This document shows positions 23,481 through 33,061 of a stretch of 64,000 bases of DNA, in pieces. Position numbers and translations under genes: made by a program. The notes under the pieces are model-generated. The model worked only from the letters and a program-made list of their open reading frames with translations. It searched no databases and had not been told where the DNA came from. Numbering within the stretch: position 1 is the stretch's first letter; every line of letters starts with the position of its first letter. Origin of the DNA: Reticulitermes speratus (Eukaryota; Arthropoda; Insecta; Blattodea; Rhinotermitidae). The stretch spans positions 27,444,001 through 27,508,000 of the forward strand of contig JAJKFL010000002.1 in the NCBI GenBank assembly GCA_021186555.1. Reading direction: 5' to 3'.

Positions 23481-24556
23481 CAGGCAGCGCCAGCAGCACT
23501 GCTGCCATCCACCACAAAGATCACAATGCAGGTATAATGCGGACTGGCCAAGACATATGACAATGGGGGGAGCCCCTTCTAACAATGTTGCAGCACGGGC
23601 ACATAATTATCAGCGAGTGCAGCACGAACTTTCCAAAAAATATCATCCGTGTTGCGAAGTACAAGGGGTGGACATTCAGTCTTTCAATTTAACTTTGGTG
23701 AAATGGCGATATTATTGTTAGGGACAGACACTGGTTAAGACAGTATATTTTATGGAAGCAGTATTACAAAATCAACAATGATGTAACATAAACTTTATCA
23801 CTGGCTTAAAGTGAAGATGATGATTCAAAACGTATGCGAAAAGTCTTTGGTCTTTCTACATCCGTAATGAATGCAAACACGCTTGGCAAGGGCAGCACTT
23901 TTACAAGCAACTACGACACGGACCGTTAATCACAAGCAATAGAGCAGATGCACACAATTACAGAAGAGCAGAAGTACTACAGGAATATATTCAAGAACTA
24001 GGGGAGTGAATATTACAATAACAACTTGTCTAGGTACTGCAACGGACGTCTGAGGGAGAGGGGAAAGAAGACAAACATGAAGCCATAACAAAGCTACAGC
24101 AGTTATTTTTAATACACATAACCATTACGTAGGGAGGAACAACAGTATTTGTTGCTGCACTACAGAAGGGAAACACTTTCACGGTCAGTGTATATACGTC
24201 CTTACTGGTGTAAAAGTACTAAACAAGACATCGTTTTTCAATTTATATCTTCCAAAGAATTTCACATTCCGCGCTAAAACGAAGCCACACGATGTCCTTG
24301 AGACACAGCAACTTGGCCAGCAACAAGCAGCATTGCCCGTACTTATACGTGTTAATAAAACAGAAATAGATCTTAGAACTCCGTCTCCGGTTAAAGCGTC
24401 CTGAACAGAGTCCCCTGCACTGTTGCCAAATTTACACATGTTACATCTGCTTCTATCTCGATCAGCAAAGGAATAAAATGGTGTATTTAAAGGATGCTGG
24501 AAAGATAAACAACTTCATGCGTAATAGAAGAGTGATACAACCATCACAATACTCAC
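23481..24556. other. no recognisable feature; possible first intron of the minus-strand candidate
   Basis: Nothing recognised. If the exon at 24557-24877 is real, this and the sequence to its left would be intron. Confidence 0.35.
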
Positions 24557-24877
24557 TGGGTAATACATTCCCGGCTGTGGCGGAAGAAAGAAGGCCCCTG
24601 AGCCCCACAGTTTGGCTGCTGGAGATGAACGGCTAGCACATAGAATCCTGCTGTACCAAAGGCACACACTTCGCCCGCTTCACTAGTCGTAGTTCCACCC
24701 TCTTACAACACGAAAATAACTTTTGCACTCTTTCTAAATACGTATCGATATAAAACAAACACTGATTCTACAATGTATAAAAAAACTCTTCGTTCTTCCT
24801 TTCCTTTCAAACACACACAAACTTCTTCGCTTGGGGTCACGCCACTGCGTCCTAAAGAACCTCTCGCTTGGATGACT
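24557..24877 (-). other. candidate first exon of a host gene (5' UTR plus start)
   Basis: On the minus strand the stretch starts at an initiator-like TCAGTC (A at 24877) and ends at the donor-like CCA|GTGAGT (GT at 24556-24555). The only long-context ATG near the donor (24568-24566) would begin MYYP and continue in the next exon. If the piece is instead an internal exon after the CAG near 24620, the same frame reads KLWGSGAFFLPPQPGMYYP, which has protein-like composition. I do not recognise the product. No downstream exon was identified, so this stays a hypothesis. Confidence 0.3.
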
Positions 24878-25095
24878 GAACGGCAGCCTGCCTGCGTGCC
24901 TCACTCTACTTGCCTGCCCGTCCGTCTATCAACGTCTCGCTTCTGCCCGCCCTCCCGGCGAACCAAGCCAGTAGAATGAAGATCAATGAATTTTCCCTTC
25001 TCCCTACTGCTGGCTGCTACTACCAACATCACGACAGACGCGCTGTGGTGAAATCCGCAATCACCGCGACATCTCTTGGCAACTTACACAACTAC
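24870..25095 (-). promoter_or_regulatory. candidate CpG-rich promoter for the minus-strand exon
   Basis: CpG dinucleotides are unusually dense here, about 11 in 24841-24960, while the flanks are CpG-poor by eye. The minus strand has the arthropod initiator TCAGTC at 24874-24879. A downstream GGACG lies at +26 to +30, two bases off the strict downstream-promoter-element position, so I do not count it. No TATA box is seen. Confidence 0.3.
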
Positions 25096-25436
25096 AACAG
25101 TCTCGCATAGGAAACTGCAGACATCGCAGTAGTACCTCGAAATTTGAAACAAAAATTACACACTAAAATAGAAAAATAATCACTACCATATGCTGGCAAG
25201 TCATGAACACAACACATATAATGCCACACACTGTGTGTCGCATCACATGTTATTCACAAGAACTGTGACTTACTGCAAAGTTCAAAGAGAGACGGGAAAT
25301 CCACAAATTACACTTACGCGTTAAGTCTTTACCTCCGAACCGCCGCGTATATACGTCCACATATTGTATACCATGTACGGCAGACAGAGCAGTAGATTTC
25401 AAAAAAATAAAACGCCGTAAACACATTAAAATGCTA

Positions 25437-25620
25437 TCTTCTGAGATATGACGACATGCAGTCTGGTAGTCACTTACAGACGTTTCGGAGGAACCTGCTG
25501 CCTCTATCTACAGGACAGATAATTGTTCCTCCGAAATGCCGGCAAATTTGTACCAGACCACACGGTATCACCTCCCAGAAGACAGTATTCTTTATACTCA
25601 CGGATGTCAGAACCTCAAAT
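25437..25620. mobile_element. hammerhead-like palindromic element, copy E
   Basis: Inverted arms are gtctggtagt...cgtttcggaggaac (25461-25494) and gttcctccgaaatgccgg...taccagac (25525-25558). The outer ends are gagatatgacgacatgcag and ggtatcacctcccagaagac, with gaggttctgacatccgtgag inverted at the right end. The centre (ctatctacaggacag) has lost the CTGAAGA core. The minus-strand peptide shadow is FEVLTSVSIKNTVFWEVIPC. Confidence 0.65.
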
Positions 25621-25984
25621 TCTACATTTACAATGCCCACATTACGTGTGCTGTACATACTTGTACATTACATAAGAGTGAACTACCATATACTGTTTTA
25701 ATTTCAATCCCCTTCATGGCACATTAGTACTTTTCGCAAGTACTTTTTCCGCGCTAAACAACTGAACTTGAAAGTCGGGTAGCAGAGTCAGAACACATAT
25801 GTTCTGAGAGGGTTAAAAAATTTATTTTACAAAAACTAAATTGCATACATAAACCAAACACTACTGGAAGAACTTAAGAAAATGTTTGGTACACTTGTGG
25901 AGTTCAATGTGCTCTGTTTGTGGCTCTGCAGCAATCACAGCGACACTGTTTCTTGCCACGACACTCTGTGCCATGTTACGGTAA
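25621..25984. other. no recognisable feature
   Basis: Nothing recognised here. Confidence 0.4.
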
Positions 25985-26200
25985 ACGTTCCCAAGAGCAG
26001 ATGAAGAGTCAAATCTTCTGGAATGTTTACGCAGTACCGACTGGTGAACATTTCCGGCGTTTCGAAGTACCGTAGCGCGTTCATCTTCAGCGTCAAGAAG
26101 TCACTCTTCTTGGACCGCCTCTTAAAGTCGGTAACTATTTACCTAGCGACATGGCGTAACATCACAGAAGACTTGAATGTTACACAACTTCAAATCACAC
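25985..26200. mobile_element. hammerhead-like palindromic element, copy F
   Basis: The left arm has tcaaatcttctggaatg and ggcgtttcgaagtaccg. The right arm has aaagtcggtaactatttacc, gcgacatggcgtaacatc and acagaagacttgaatg. On the minus strand the left unit reads gCTGAAGATGAAC...GTACTTCGAAACGCCGG, so the CUGANGA and GAAA cores are both intact in sequence. The usual GUC before the third stem is GCC, which should not support cleavage. Confidence 0.65.
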
Positions 26201-26734
26201 AGTTACGACACTGTTTCTTATTCTCTCCTTTAAATTTTCCAGCGTTGCTGGGGAATTTACATAAGCTACCTCCGAAAACCGAGCTGAACAATGGTCACAA
26301 ATTTTGTGGAATGGAACTCGAGCACATACAATTTTTTCTGGCGTTGAGTCGTCTCATGCTAACAGCTGCGCTCCTATTCGTCATTTGTTGGAGTTACAAC
26401 TTCTCCCGCACGCTACAAAACAAGTTCTCCTTCCACGGGGGAAAACCGTTTCACTACCATAAGCTGTTCCATTTTCGTTAAATTTTCGAAACCGCCCAGC
26501 TCATGTCTCTTCACCCTATACGTCAGCGCCCATTAACATCGCGGAACTCTGCACAACACACCCACCTGAAACCCCAAATTTTATAAAATGCCTTCAAGTT
26601 TTTAAAAGGTCTCACTGTAACGCACTGAAATACGTTACACAAGTGCATTATTTCCTCCTCTCGTAGTGGGGTGAGATTATGTATGTCTCTGTGGGCCCAC
26701 TGACAATCCTCCGGACGACGAATGACAACGTAAG
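26201..26734. other. no recognisable feature
   Basis: Nothing recognised here. A 152-codon plus-strand frame begins inside the palindromic element F and runs to 26481 without a recognisable motif. Confidence 0.4.
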
Positions 26735-26900
26735 ACTGCTGGGATGACAACTGGCAGGAGAAAACCGAAGCACTCGTACAAATAACTGTGCCAATGCCTC
26801 TTTGTCCACCACAATCCCCACACGGAAAACCCTGGAACAGAATCCTGAGGTCCGGGTTGAAGAGCTGACGACTGACAACCAGAGTTTTGGGACGGCCTAT
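26735..26900 (-). mobile_element. tRNA-derived SINE, family U, copy 2
   Basis: In plus-strand order: caggagaaaaccgaagcact, ctttgtccaccacaatcccc, ccggg(t)tgaag and ctgacgactgacaacc. These match the 43190 and 56255 copies. The minus-strand frames here are SINE shadows. Confidence 0.6.
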
Positions 26901-27875
26901 GCAGTTGTGCACAGATGCAGTTTTTACATCTTCAGTCTACATTAGAAAGAAATGTGGGAGGCGAATTTCATACAAAACGTAGTCAACTTAGCAAGGCAAT
27001 TTGACATGTTGAAGGCAACATCAGTTACAAAGTTACACTGAATATTTTTGTGGGCCGATCTCTCTGAAACGTGTACAACATAATTTGATAGCCTAAAATA
27101 ATTACGTACATCTATCACAACATTTTAACGTTCAACACTTCAACAGAACGGAAGACAAATTGTCTACATTTCGTTAACAGGCAAGACAGGCATTTGTGAC
27201 TGTCATGGCTAAGACACCTTGTGCACCACTTTAACGCCTCAAAGAGACTTGCTGACCTGCCCTTCAAAACATTTACTGCGCTTGGTTTTCCTTTAGCCCA
27301 AAAATTATTAGTAGTTGCATGTTACAAGTTAATGCATTTTGTCGATGTCTCATGTCAAGTACAAAAAGCTCGCGTATTTAACTATGATTATTTATCACCT
27401 CCATCTAGTGCTGAGGTTAAAAATCAGCGTAACTATACCTCCATTCTCCCTACATGCCTTCATGGAGTGTACACAAACAACTTTCCTTCCAATTTTCAGT
27501 GACAAAAAGTACTGACGACAGCCCGTAAACAACGGCTAATTGTGGATTTAAATGAAGGATCTGAAGAAAACAGTCTATAGCAGCGCATTCTGGCGTGAAA
27601 TTAAGATGTGGGGAAGAAGCCATAAACAGCAGCGCATTCTGGGATGAAATCATTGTGGTTGGGGGGGTTTCAAGTTAGTCCATACGCCCGGGAGAGACAT
27701 GAACCACTTTCGTGGGATGTAATGACAGTCGGATTTCTTCGAATTTTGTATTAACGAATCACGCCCCTGGACCACTTTGAATACTGACAGTGGCGTTTAT
27801 GAAAACAAAACACTTGCTCATACATAGCAAAGCCTCAACATGAGAACACCAATGCAGATTTAGTGGCTAACAAGA
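26901..27875. other. no recognisable element; short direct repeat at 27579 and 27628
   Basis: agcagcgcattctgg occurs twice 49 bp apart, at 27579-27593 and 27628-27642, each followed by a similar gatgaaat or gtgaaatt stretch. This looks like a small local duplication. Nothing else is recognised. Confidence 0.5.
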
Positions 27876-28376
27876 CGTAACATTGAGGCGCGTTCGCGTA
27901 ACCATTGTTACCGTGGAAGACCAATAAGTATTTCATATTCTGAGCGTGTGCCTGTAGCCTTAGTTATCCAGCGTGCACAGCGCATGCGCCATGTTATATT
28001 GTTATCTGTGGCTCGTCTAGGTCTGCCATATTTTTCAACACTATCCCACAAACGGCACGATTTTCGGAAAAAGGTTATTTAACATGAAATGTGTGTTTTC
28101 ATTTTCTCTGCAACTTTTCTCTTATGCATTTCTGATTCTAAGAAGAAATAAGCGAGATACTAGCATAAACGTACAGAGGTCTTCACGTAAAGTACCCGTT
28201 ATTCTTGTCAGATTTCAGTCAAACTTGCATCTTCTCGAAAGAGTTTCGAAAAATCCCCAAATATCAAATTTCACGAACATTCGTCCAGTGAGAGCCAAGT
28301 TGTTCCATGCAGACGGACAGACAAGACATGACGAAGCTAACAGTCGCTGTTCGCAATTTTTCGAACGCACCTGCTA
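27876..28376 (+). repeat. 500-bp interspersed repeat, copy 1
   Basis: It aligns by eye end to end with 37707-38172 in the same orientation. Landmarks are acgttcgcg-like start, ccattgttaccgtgga, ctgtagccttagttatccag, a tctaagaagaa block, cgttattcttgtcagattt, an atatcaaatttca block, gacggacagacaagacatga and a final gaacgcacctgcta. No terminal inverted repeats, tRNA head or coding motif is visible, so it is unclassified. Confidence 0.75.
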
Positions 28377-29210
28377 ATAGAAAGGAGCCAAAAATACTGT
28401 CCGTTGCCGTTCTCCGGTGAGCATTTCCTTTAGTATAAGTACCACTGTTTCGGTACACCCACACACGCAAACCTAGATGCAATAAATCTCCAAACTACGA
28501 CAGATTCATCAGAAAGGACAGCCCAGCGTTTTGATTGTTATCGCTCAGAAATAACGTTGACTTACGAGCACAGCGCTCAGCCCATATTAATTAGCCTACA
28601 CATTAACAACACATGTAAACGGGCTGCTGGGGCATCGCAAAAATGCTGTGTTTCGTTACAGCACGACGTGACTGCCGTCTATGCGTCGAAGTTAATTAAA
28701 CTCCAAACACGATACTACTCTTATAACAAGGGCGTACATCGAGTTTCATCAAAAGACGTCAAACAACTCAAAAAGATAACAGCATAAATTCATTTATGCC
28801 AGTAAGTAAAGTGACTCTTCAAAATATGTAACTAGCACAGAATATGAGAATAAAATTTACGTCAAACCCCGCCAAAGGTTTCAAGCGACGTACGTAACGA
28901 ATCATTTAGGCTCGAACGTGAAGCAGTACTTGGAATGAAACAGAATAAACCCAAATCAAAATCATTAGACATTATTGAACGCCGCAGGCTTCCACCATAC
29001 AGGGCTGGGCGCTCTCATACTGACGAAGGAATGGACATGAGGAATCTCATACACGGTTTTCGCAATCATTTTCGGAAACACGACTTAAACCTTTATCAAA
29101 TCGCCAAAAAATTTATTCCGTTATTTTCATATGCAAACCATTAAATATGAACTAACTAGCGGGTTTATAATTGCTTATTTTATCAGCACCACAATCTATT
29201 ATCCGTCCCT
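28377..29210. other. no recognisable feature
   Basis: Nothing recognised here. Confidence 0.4.
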
Positions 29211-29310
29211 TTTATTGTGTCCCTCAGCATGAGAGCTGTCACGGGATATCCAGGTGGATGCAGGCTTTGTACTCGATAAAGCACCTGTGCTCAGGGACAC
29301 GATAAACGGT
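29211..29310. repeat. hairpin-forming inverted repeat, also present at 52503
   Basis: Arms ttattgtgtccctcagca and tgctcagggacacgataaa pair with a few mismatches around a loop of about 60 bp. The interior (gctgtcacgggatatccagg, then gcaggc, then aaagc) aligns with 52503-52570 (gctgtcaagggatgttac, gtaggc, aaagc). It is probably a small non-autonomous element. Confidence 0.55.
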
Positions 29311-30256
29311 ACATTTTATATCCTTTTTAAAGATGATCAAAATCTCAATTATACAAATCCTGAATCCTGACAGAATTTTACTTCTACTGTAGATATCTAA
29401 GAGAAGGCGCAAGAACACACTTTAAGGAAAGAAACAGAGAGGCACACAGAAAGCACTAATTTCTGTGCATCCACTGCCGCCGTTATTTCAACTTCACACC
29501 CAGGCAATTCGTTTCAAAGCGTTCTTCTTTGCTTTCAGGGCCTACAGCATTGATAAATAAGGCCAAAACGAAGTTAAATACAAAGTCATCAAAGCAAATA
29601 AAAATAACAAGCACAATAAAATATTCACGGATGCTGTAAACTCGGCATCAAATCCAAACTTGACTCACTACGCTAATGAAACTAAAAAGGCACCAAGAAA
29701 GCAGTCCAAGGTTGTAATAAGAAATTCCTTTATGGCAAGCTTAACACGTGCTACAACACAGTAACTTACGCGAATTGGAGTACAATAAATACCAGCAACT
29801 TCGAAGAAATGAGGCTACACGTAGTAAAGATTCCAATCTGGATTGGTGCGCCTATCCTCACATCGTCCTACTCATGCATAAACACCACGTTAACAACAGC
29901 GATCGCGAAGTACAGCAGCTGATTATAGCTCGCCCCGCCCCTCTTATCAACTCAAGTCACCTACACAGGACTGCGTATTTGGTTATGATACGATTCACTT
30001 CCGGACAGTATTCATCTTCCGAACACACCCTACACCACTACTCTTCCGTGTGCAGTACAGCCTGAAAAAGAAGGATATCTAACAGGCAAATGGAGAACCA
30101 TTATCTCACCAGAGTGTCCCAATTTACTTAAATTTTTTGAACGCTTTAAAGACAGTGGTTACTACACGAGTGTGTACCACCTGTTTTGACATTTACAAAG
30201 ACCCGCATTTCCGTGTCCGTATGATCCATAATAAACAGTGATGTTTTTCCCTATAC
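29311..30256. other. no recognisable feature
   Basis: Nothing recognised here. Confidence 0.4.
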
Positions 30257-30273
30257 TACATTTAACCGCTTGG

Positions 30274-30581
30274 GCACGCGGTGGCGCAGTTGGTTGTGGC
30301 ACTGCGCTACAAGCCGGTACGTCGCGGGTTCGATTCCCGATGGTGTTTTTGATTGATATTGGAATTTTTCATTGACATAATCGTTTCGGTCGCACTATGG
30401 CCCTGGGGTCGACTCAGCCTCTAACAGAAATGAGTACCAGGAATATTTCTTGGGGGTAAAGGCGGCCGGTGCGTAGGGCTGACAACCTTACCACCTTCAT
30501 GTGCCGATTGTCTAGAAATCTGGGAGCCTCAACCTCCTGGAACCCTACGGGTCTGTCCAGGCCTGTAATGGGATTGCTTTT
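30274..30581 (+). mobile_element. tRNA-derived SINE, family T, copy 2, full length with 17-bp target duplication
   Basis: The tRNA-like head reads cacgcggtggcgcagttggt (box A) and cgcgggttcgattcccgatg (box B). The body has cattgacataatcgtttcgg, gggtcgactcagcctctaac, taaaggcggccggtgcgtag, gattgtctagaaatctggga and gtaatgggattgcttttt. Exact 17-bp duplications tacatttaaccgcttgg flank it at 30257-30273 and 30582-30598. At 308 bp this is the reference copy for the family in this window. Confidence 0.92.
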
Positions 30582-30598
30582 TACATTTAACCGCTTGG

Positions 30599-31769
30599 TG
30601 CTTGTAACGTAAACTCAAAAGTGTCTACTGTGAAGTGGAAACTCAAATTTTTAAACGTCTGTTACAATAAATTCGTGCATTAAAGGGTAACCAAGTTATC
30701 ACAAACCCATCTGAGTAACACCCGACGTGAAAACCATAGAACTTGCAAGTTATCGCACATTTAAACACAAAATTACACCATCTACGACATTCTGACATGA
30801 GGGACATAATGAAAGTTACAAATATAACTGAAGAAATGATAGGATGTCAAAACGAAATTGACAAAATAGACTGAGAAGTATGTAAAGAGACCGCCTTCCA
30901 TAACTGGCATTCCGTTAGGGCGAGTGAAGGAAGAAGACCCAGGATGACCAACACGGCTATGGAGACACGGAGACCATCTTCGGAGTCACGTCAAGAAGCA
31001 CTAGTGACGTAAGCACACAACCCCACTGTTCATGATAAAGGTAAAGGTCGCGGTGGTGGTGATGGTAAAGCTCCAGAATCAAATATTTCATTTTCGCAAA
31101 AAACATGGACGTCATCACATCATGCATAGGCCTATACAGGAACCGTTTTATAATAACATCAACAGTGGGTTTCGAGAACCAAAAGAGCACCCAGTTTTCG
31201 GACTTGCATGCATACAGAACACCACCAGTATTCTATCTTAGTTCTAGCGATGAGGTGGTCCATACTTAAGCAGCTAAAGAAAGTGGAGAGAGGCCGGAAG
31301 TTGCTCACGCGTTCGAACTGTCCTCAGGCACTGGGTCATCGCGCCTCTGTCGAGGCTAAGGCAAGGGTGATAGATTACACACACAAGACTGGACGCTACT
31401 GTTTCTGTTCACAATAGCACTTACTGACTGTGCATGCAGACGATACGATAACACTGTACATATCAAAGTTAAATACGACTTGGTCAGCCAGTTCCAGACT
31501 TTTGTAAATTATACGTAAATACGCCCGCATTCTGACACCAATAAAAGCACTTTCTATTCAGAGTATAATACAATTCATTCTTTATTCATCCGAACCATTC
31601 ACTGTATACTATCTAGTGTCTCCACAAATGGTGATAAGTTCCTGACAATGAAATGATACACCAACCGAATCCCTCCTACAAATGCGTCATACTAAAACTT
31701 CAGTTAACCACCTAACATAATTTCGTTTCACGAAGTAGTATAACAATACTCTATTTCAGGAATGTACCA
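30599..31769. other. no recognisable feature
   Basis: Nothing recognised in about 1.2 kb. Confidence 0.4.
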
Positions 31770-31922
31770 ATTTTCCAAAATTCTAGGGGCCACCTAAGAA
31801 TTTTAGGCGTCGGAAGGAAGATATGAAGCAAATTCCATACTAAGGACCCACAAATATTAGGCGCCAACATAGAAAATGTAGTCGCCAAGGCGACCCGACG
31901 TCTGGGATTTGTGCACACCTGC
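31770..31922 (+). repeat. 150-bp interspersed repeat, copy 3
   Basis: It matches 2210-2359 and 20820-20970, with ttccaaaattctaggggcca, ttaggcgtcggaagg, atattaggcgccaac, gccaaggcgac and gatttgtgcacacct. Confidence 0.65.
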
Positions 31923-32074
31923 TTCGTATGTCTCCCTACGGTGCACTCAGGTCAGCAGCACAATGAGACACCAACAGTTTAACACTGCATGGCATTGCGT
32001 TAACATTCGGTACCACACGGTTTTATTATACCACTCTACCCTACCCGAAGTTCAGTGCCACGGTATGACACTGA

Positions 32075-33058
32075 GGCCTCTTTCACACGTGCGATTCAGT
32101 CGAGGGCGACTTCCCGCCCAGAGATTGGCGGCTGGCCTCCCGTGCCCCGACAACTATGAGAAATCTGCCGCCGTGACGTCAGACCTACTCTCCTTATCCT
32201 CTCTGAAAATTAACGCGCAGTACAATGCTAGAACTGGAAGAGATTATCGCTGTGTGGGCCCGAAGAGAACTGAAAAGGAAAAAGAAAATAAGACGAGGAA
32301 TGTGAGTGTACCCTTCAATAGTGTACGTGACCCCCGGGTTATTTTCGACTATTTTTGAAGATCTGACGAGAGAGGAAGCGAAATTTGTTTAATTATTTTA
32401 GAATATCTATAGACTCTTTTGAAGAACTGTACGAGACTATTGAGTAAAAGCAAAAGCAATCCCATTACAGGCCTGGACAGGCCCTTAGGGTTCCAGGAGG
32501 TTGTGGCTCCCAGATTTCTAGACAATCGACACATGAAGGTGGTAAGGTTGTCAGCCCTACGCACCGGCCGCCTTTACCCCCAGGAAATAATCCTGATACT
32601 CATTTCTGTTAAGAGGCTGTGTCGAACCCAGGGTCATAGACTATTGAGTATTCTCTACAAAAAAGACACACATATGTGGGAATCTATACCACCCAGAGGC
32701 AGATCAGCAGTAACGCTCAGGTAATCACAGTATTTTAATTAACCACTTTTTTTAATTACTCAGATTACAATTTCGGCTAAATACAACTCAATTTACAAAT
32801 TCTTTGTGACAATTCACATGTATATGCTTCGAGTCGCCATGGAGACTGTCGCCCGTCTGAATGTTCACATACGGCTGCGTGGTTATGCCATTCCGGTCAG
32901 TCTCCTTGTCCTCGACAAGACCGCAAAGGCGACAGTAATTCTGTCGACGGGAGACTTTACGCAGACAGTCGACCGTGTGAAAGCCGTCATTGCTTGCCAT
33001 GTATTCTCTGTCGCTGGCAGAAGTCGCCGGCGACTTTGTTGCCCGTGTGGAAGGGGCC
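32075..33058. mobile_element. PIF/Harbinger-like DNA transposon remnant
   Basis: The terminal inverted repeats start ggcctctttcacacgtgcga (32075) and, on the complement from 33058, ggccccttccacacgggcaa. They continue with a gtcg-gcgact motif. TGA lies directly outside each end (32072-32074 and 33059-33061), fitting the 3-bp target duplication of this superfamily. Near the left end one frame reads NVSVPFNSVRDPRVIFDYF. A shifted frame continues with EDLTREEAKFV before stops. This resembles the N-terminal region of Harbinger nucleases. A SINE sits inside at 32447-32637. The remaining length (about 0.8 kb) is too short for a full transposase. Confidence 0.7.
32447..32637 (-). mobile_element. SINE family T, copy 3, nested in the Harbinger-like element
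   Basis: In plus-strand order: aatcccattacaggcctgga, gattt ctagacaatcg, ccttcatg complement (catgaaggtggtaaggttg), cggccgcctttaccccc and catttctgtt. It lacks the tRNA head, so it is 5' truncated. Exact 13-bp duplications agactattgagta flank it at 32434-32446 and 32638-32650. Confidence 0.9.
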
Positions 33059-33061
33059 TGA

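Noticed and set aside
24845-24852. Downstream promoter element for the candidate minus-strand promoter
   Set aside because: GGACG lies at +26 instead of +28, and the spacing is known to be strict.
26023-26481. 152-codon plus-strand frame
   Set aside because: It begins inside palindromic element F and shows no motif.
30274-30360. Possible true tRNA gene
   Set aside because: Boxes A and B are present, but the sequence continues into a SINE body with a 17-bp target duplication around the whole. The acceptor stem is not intact.
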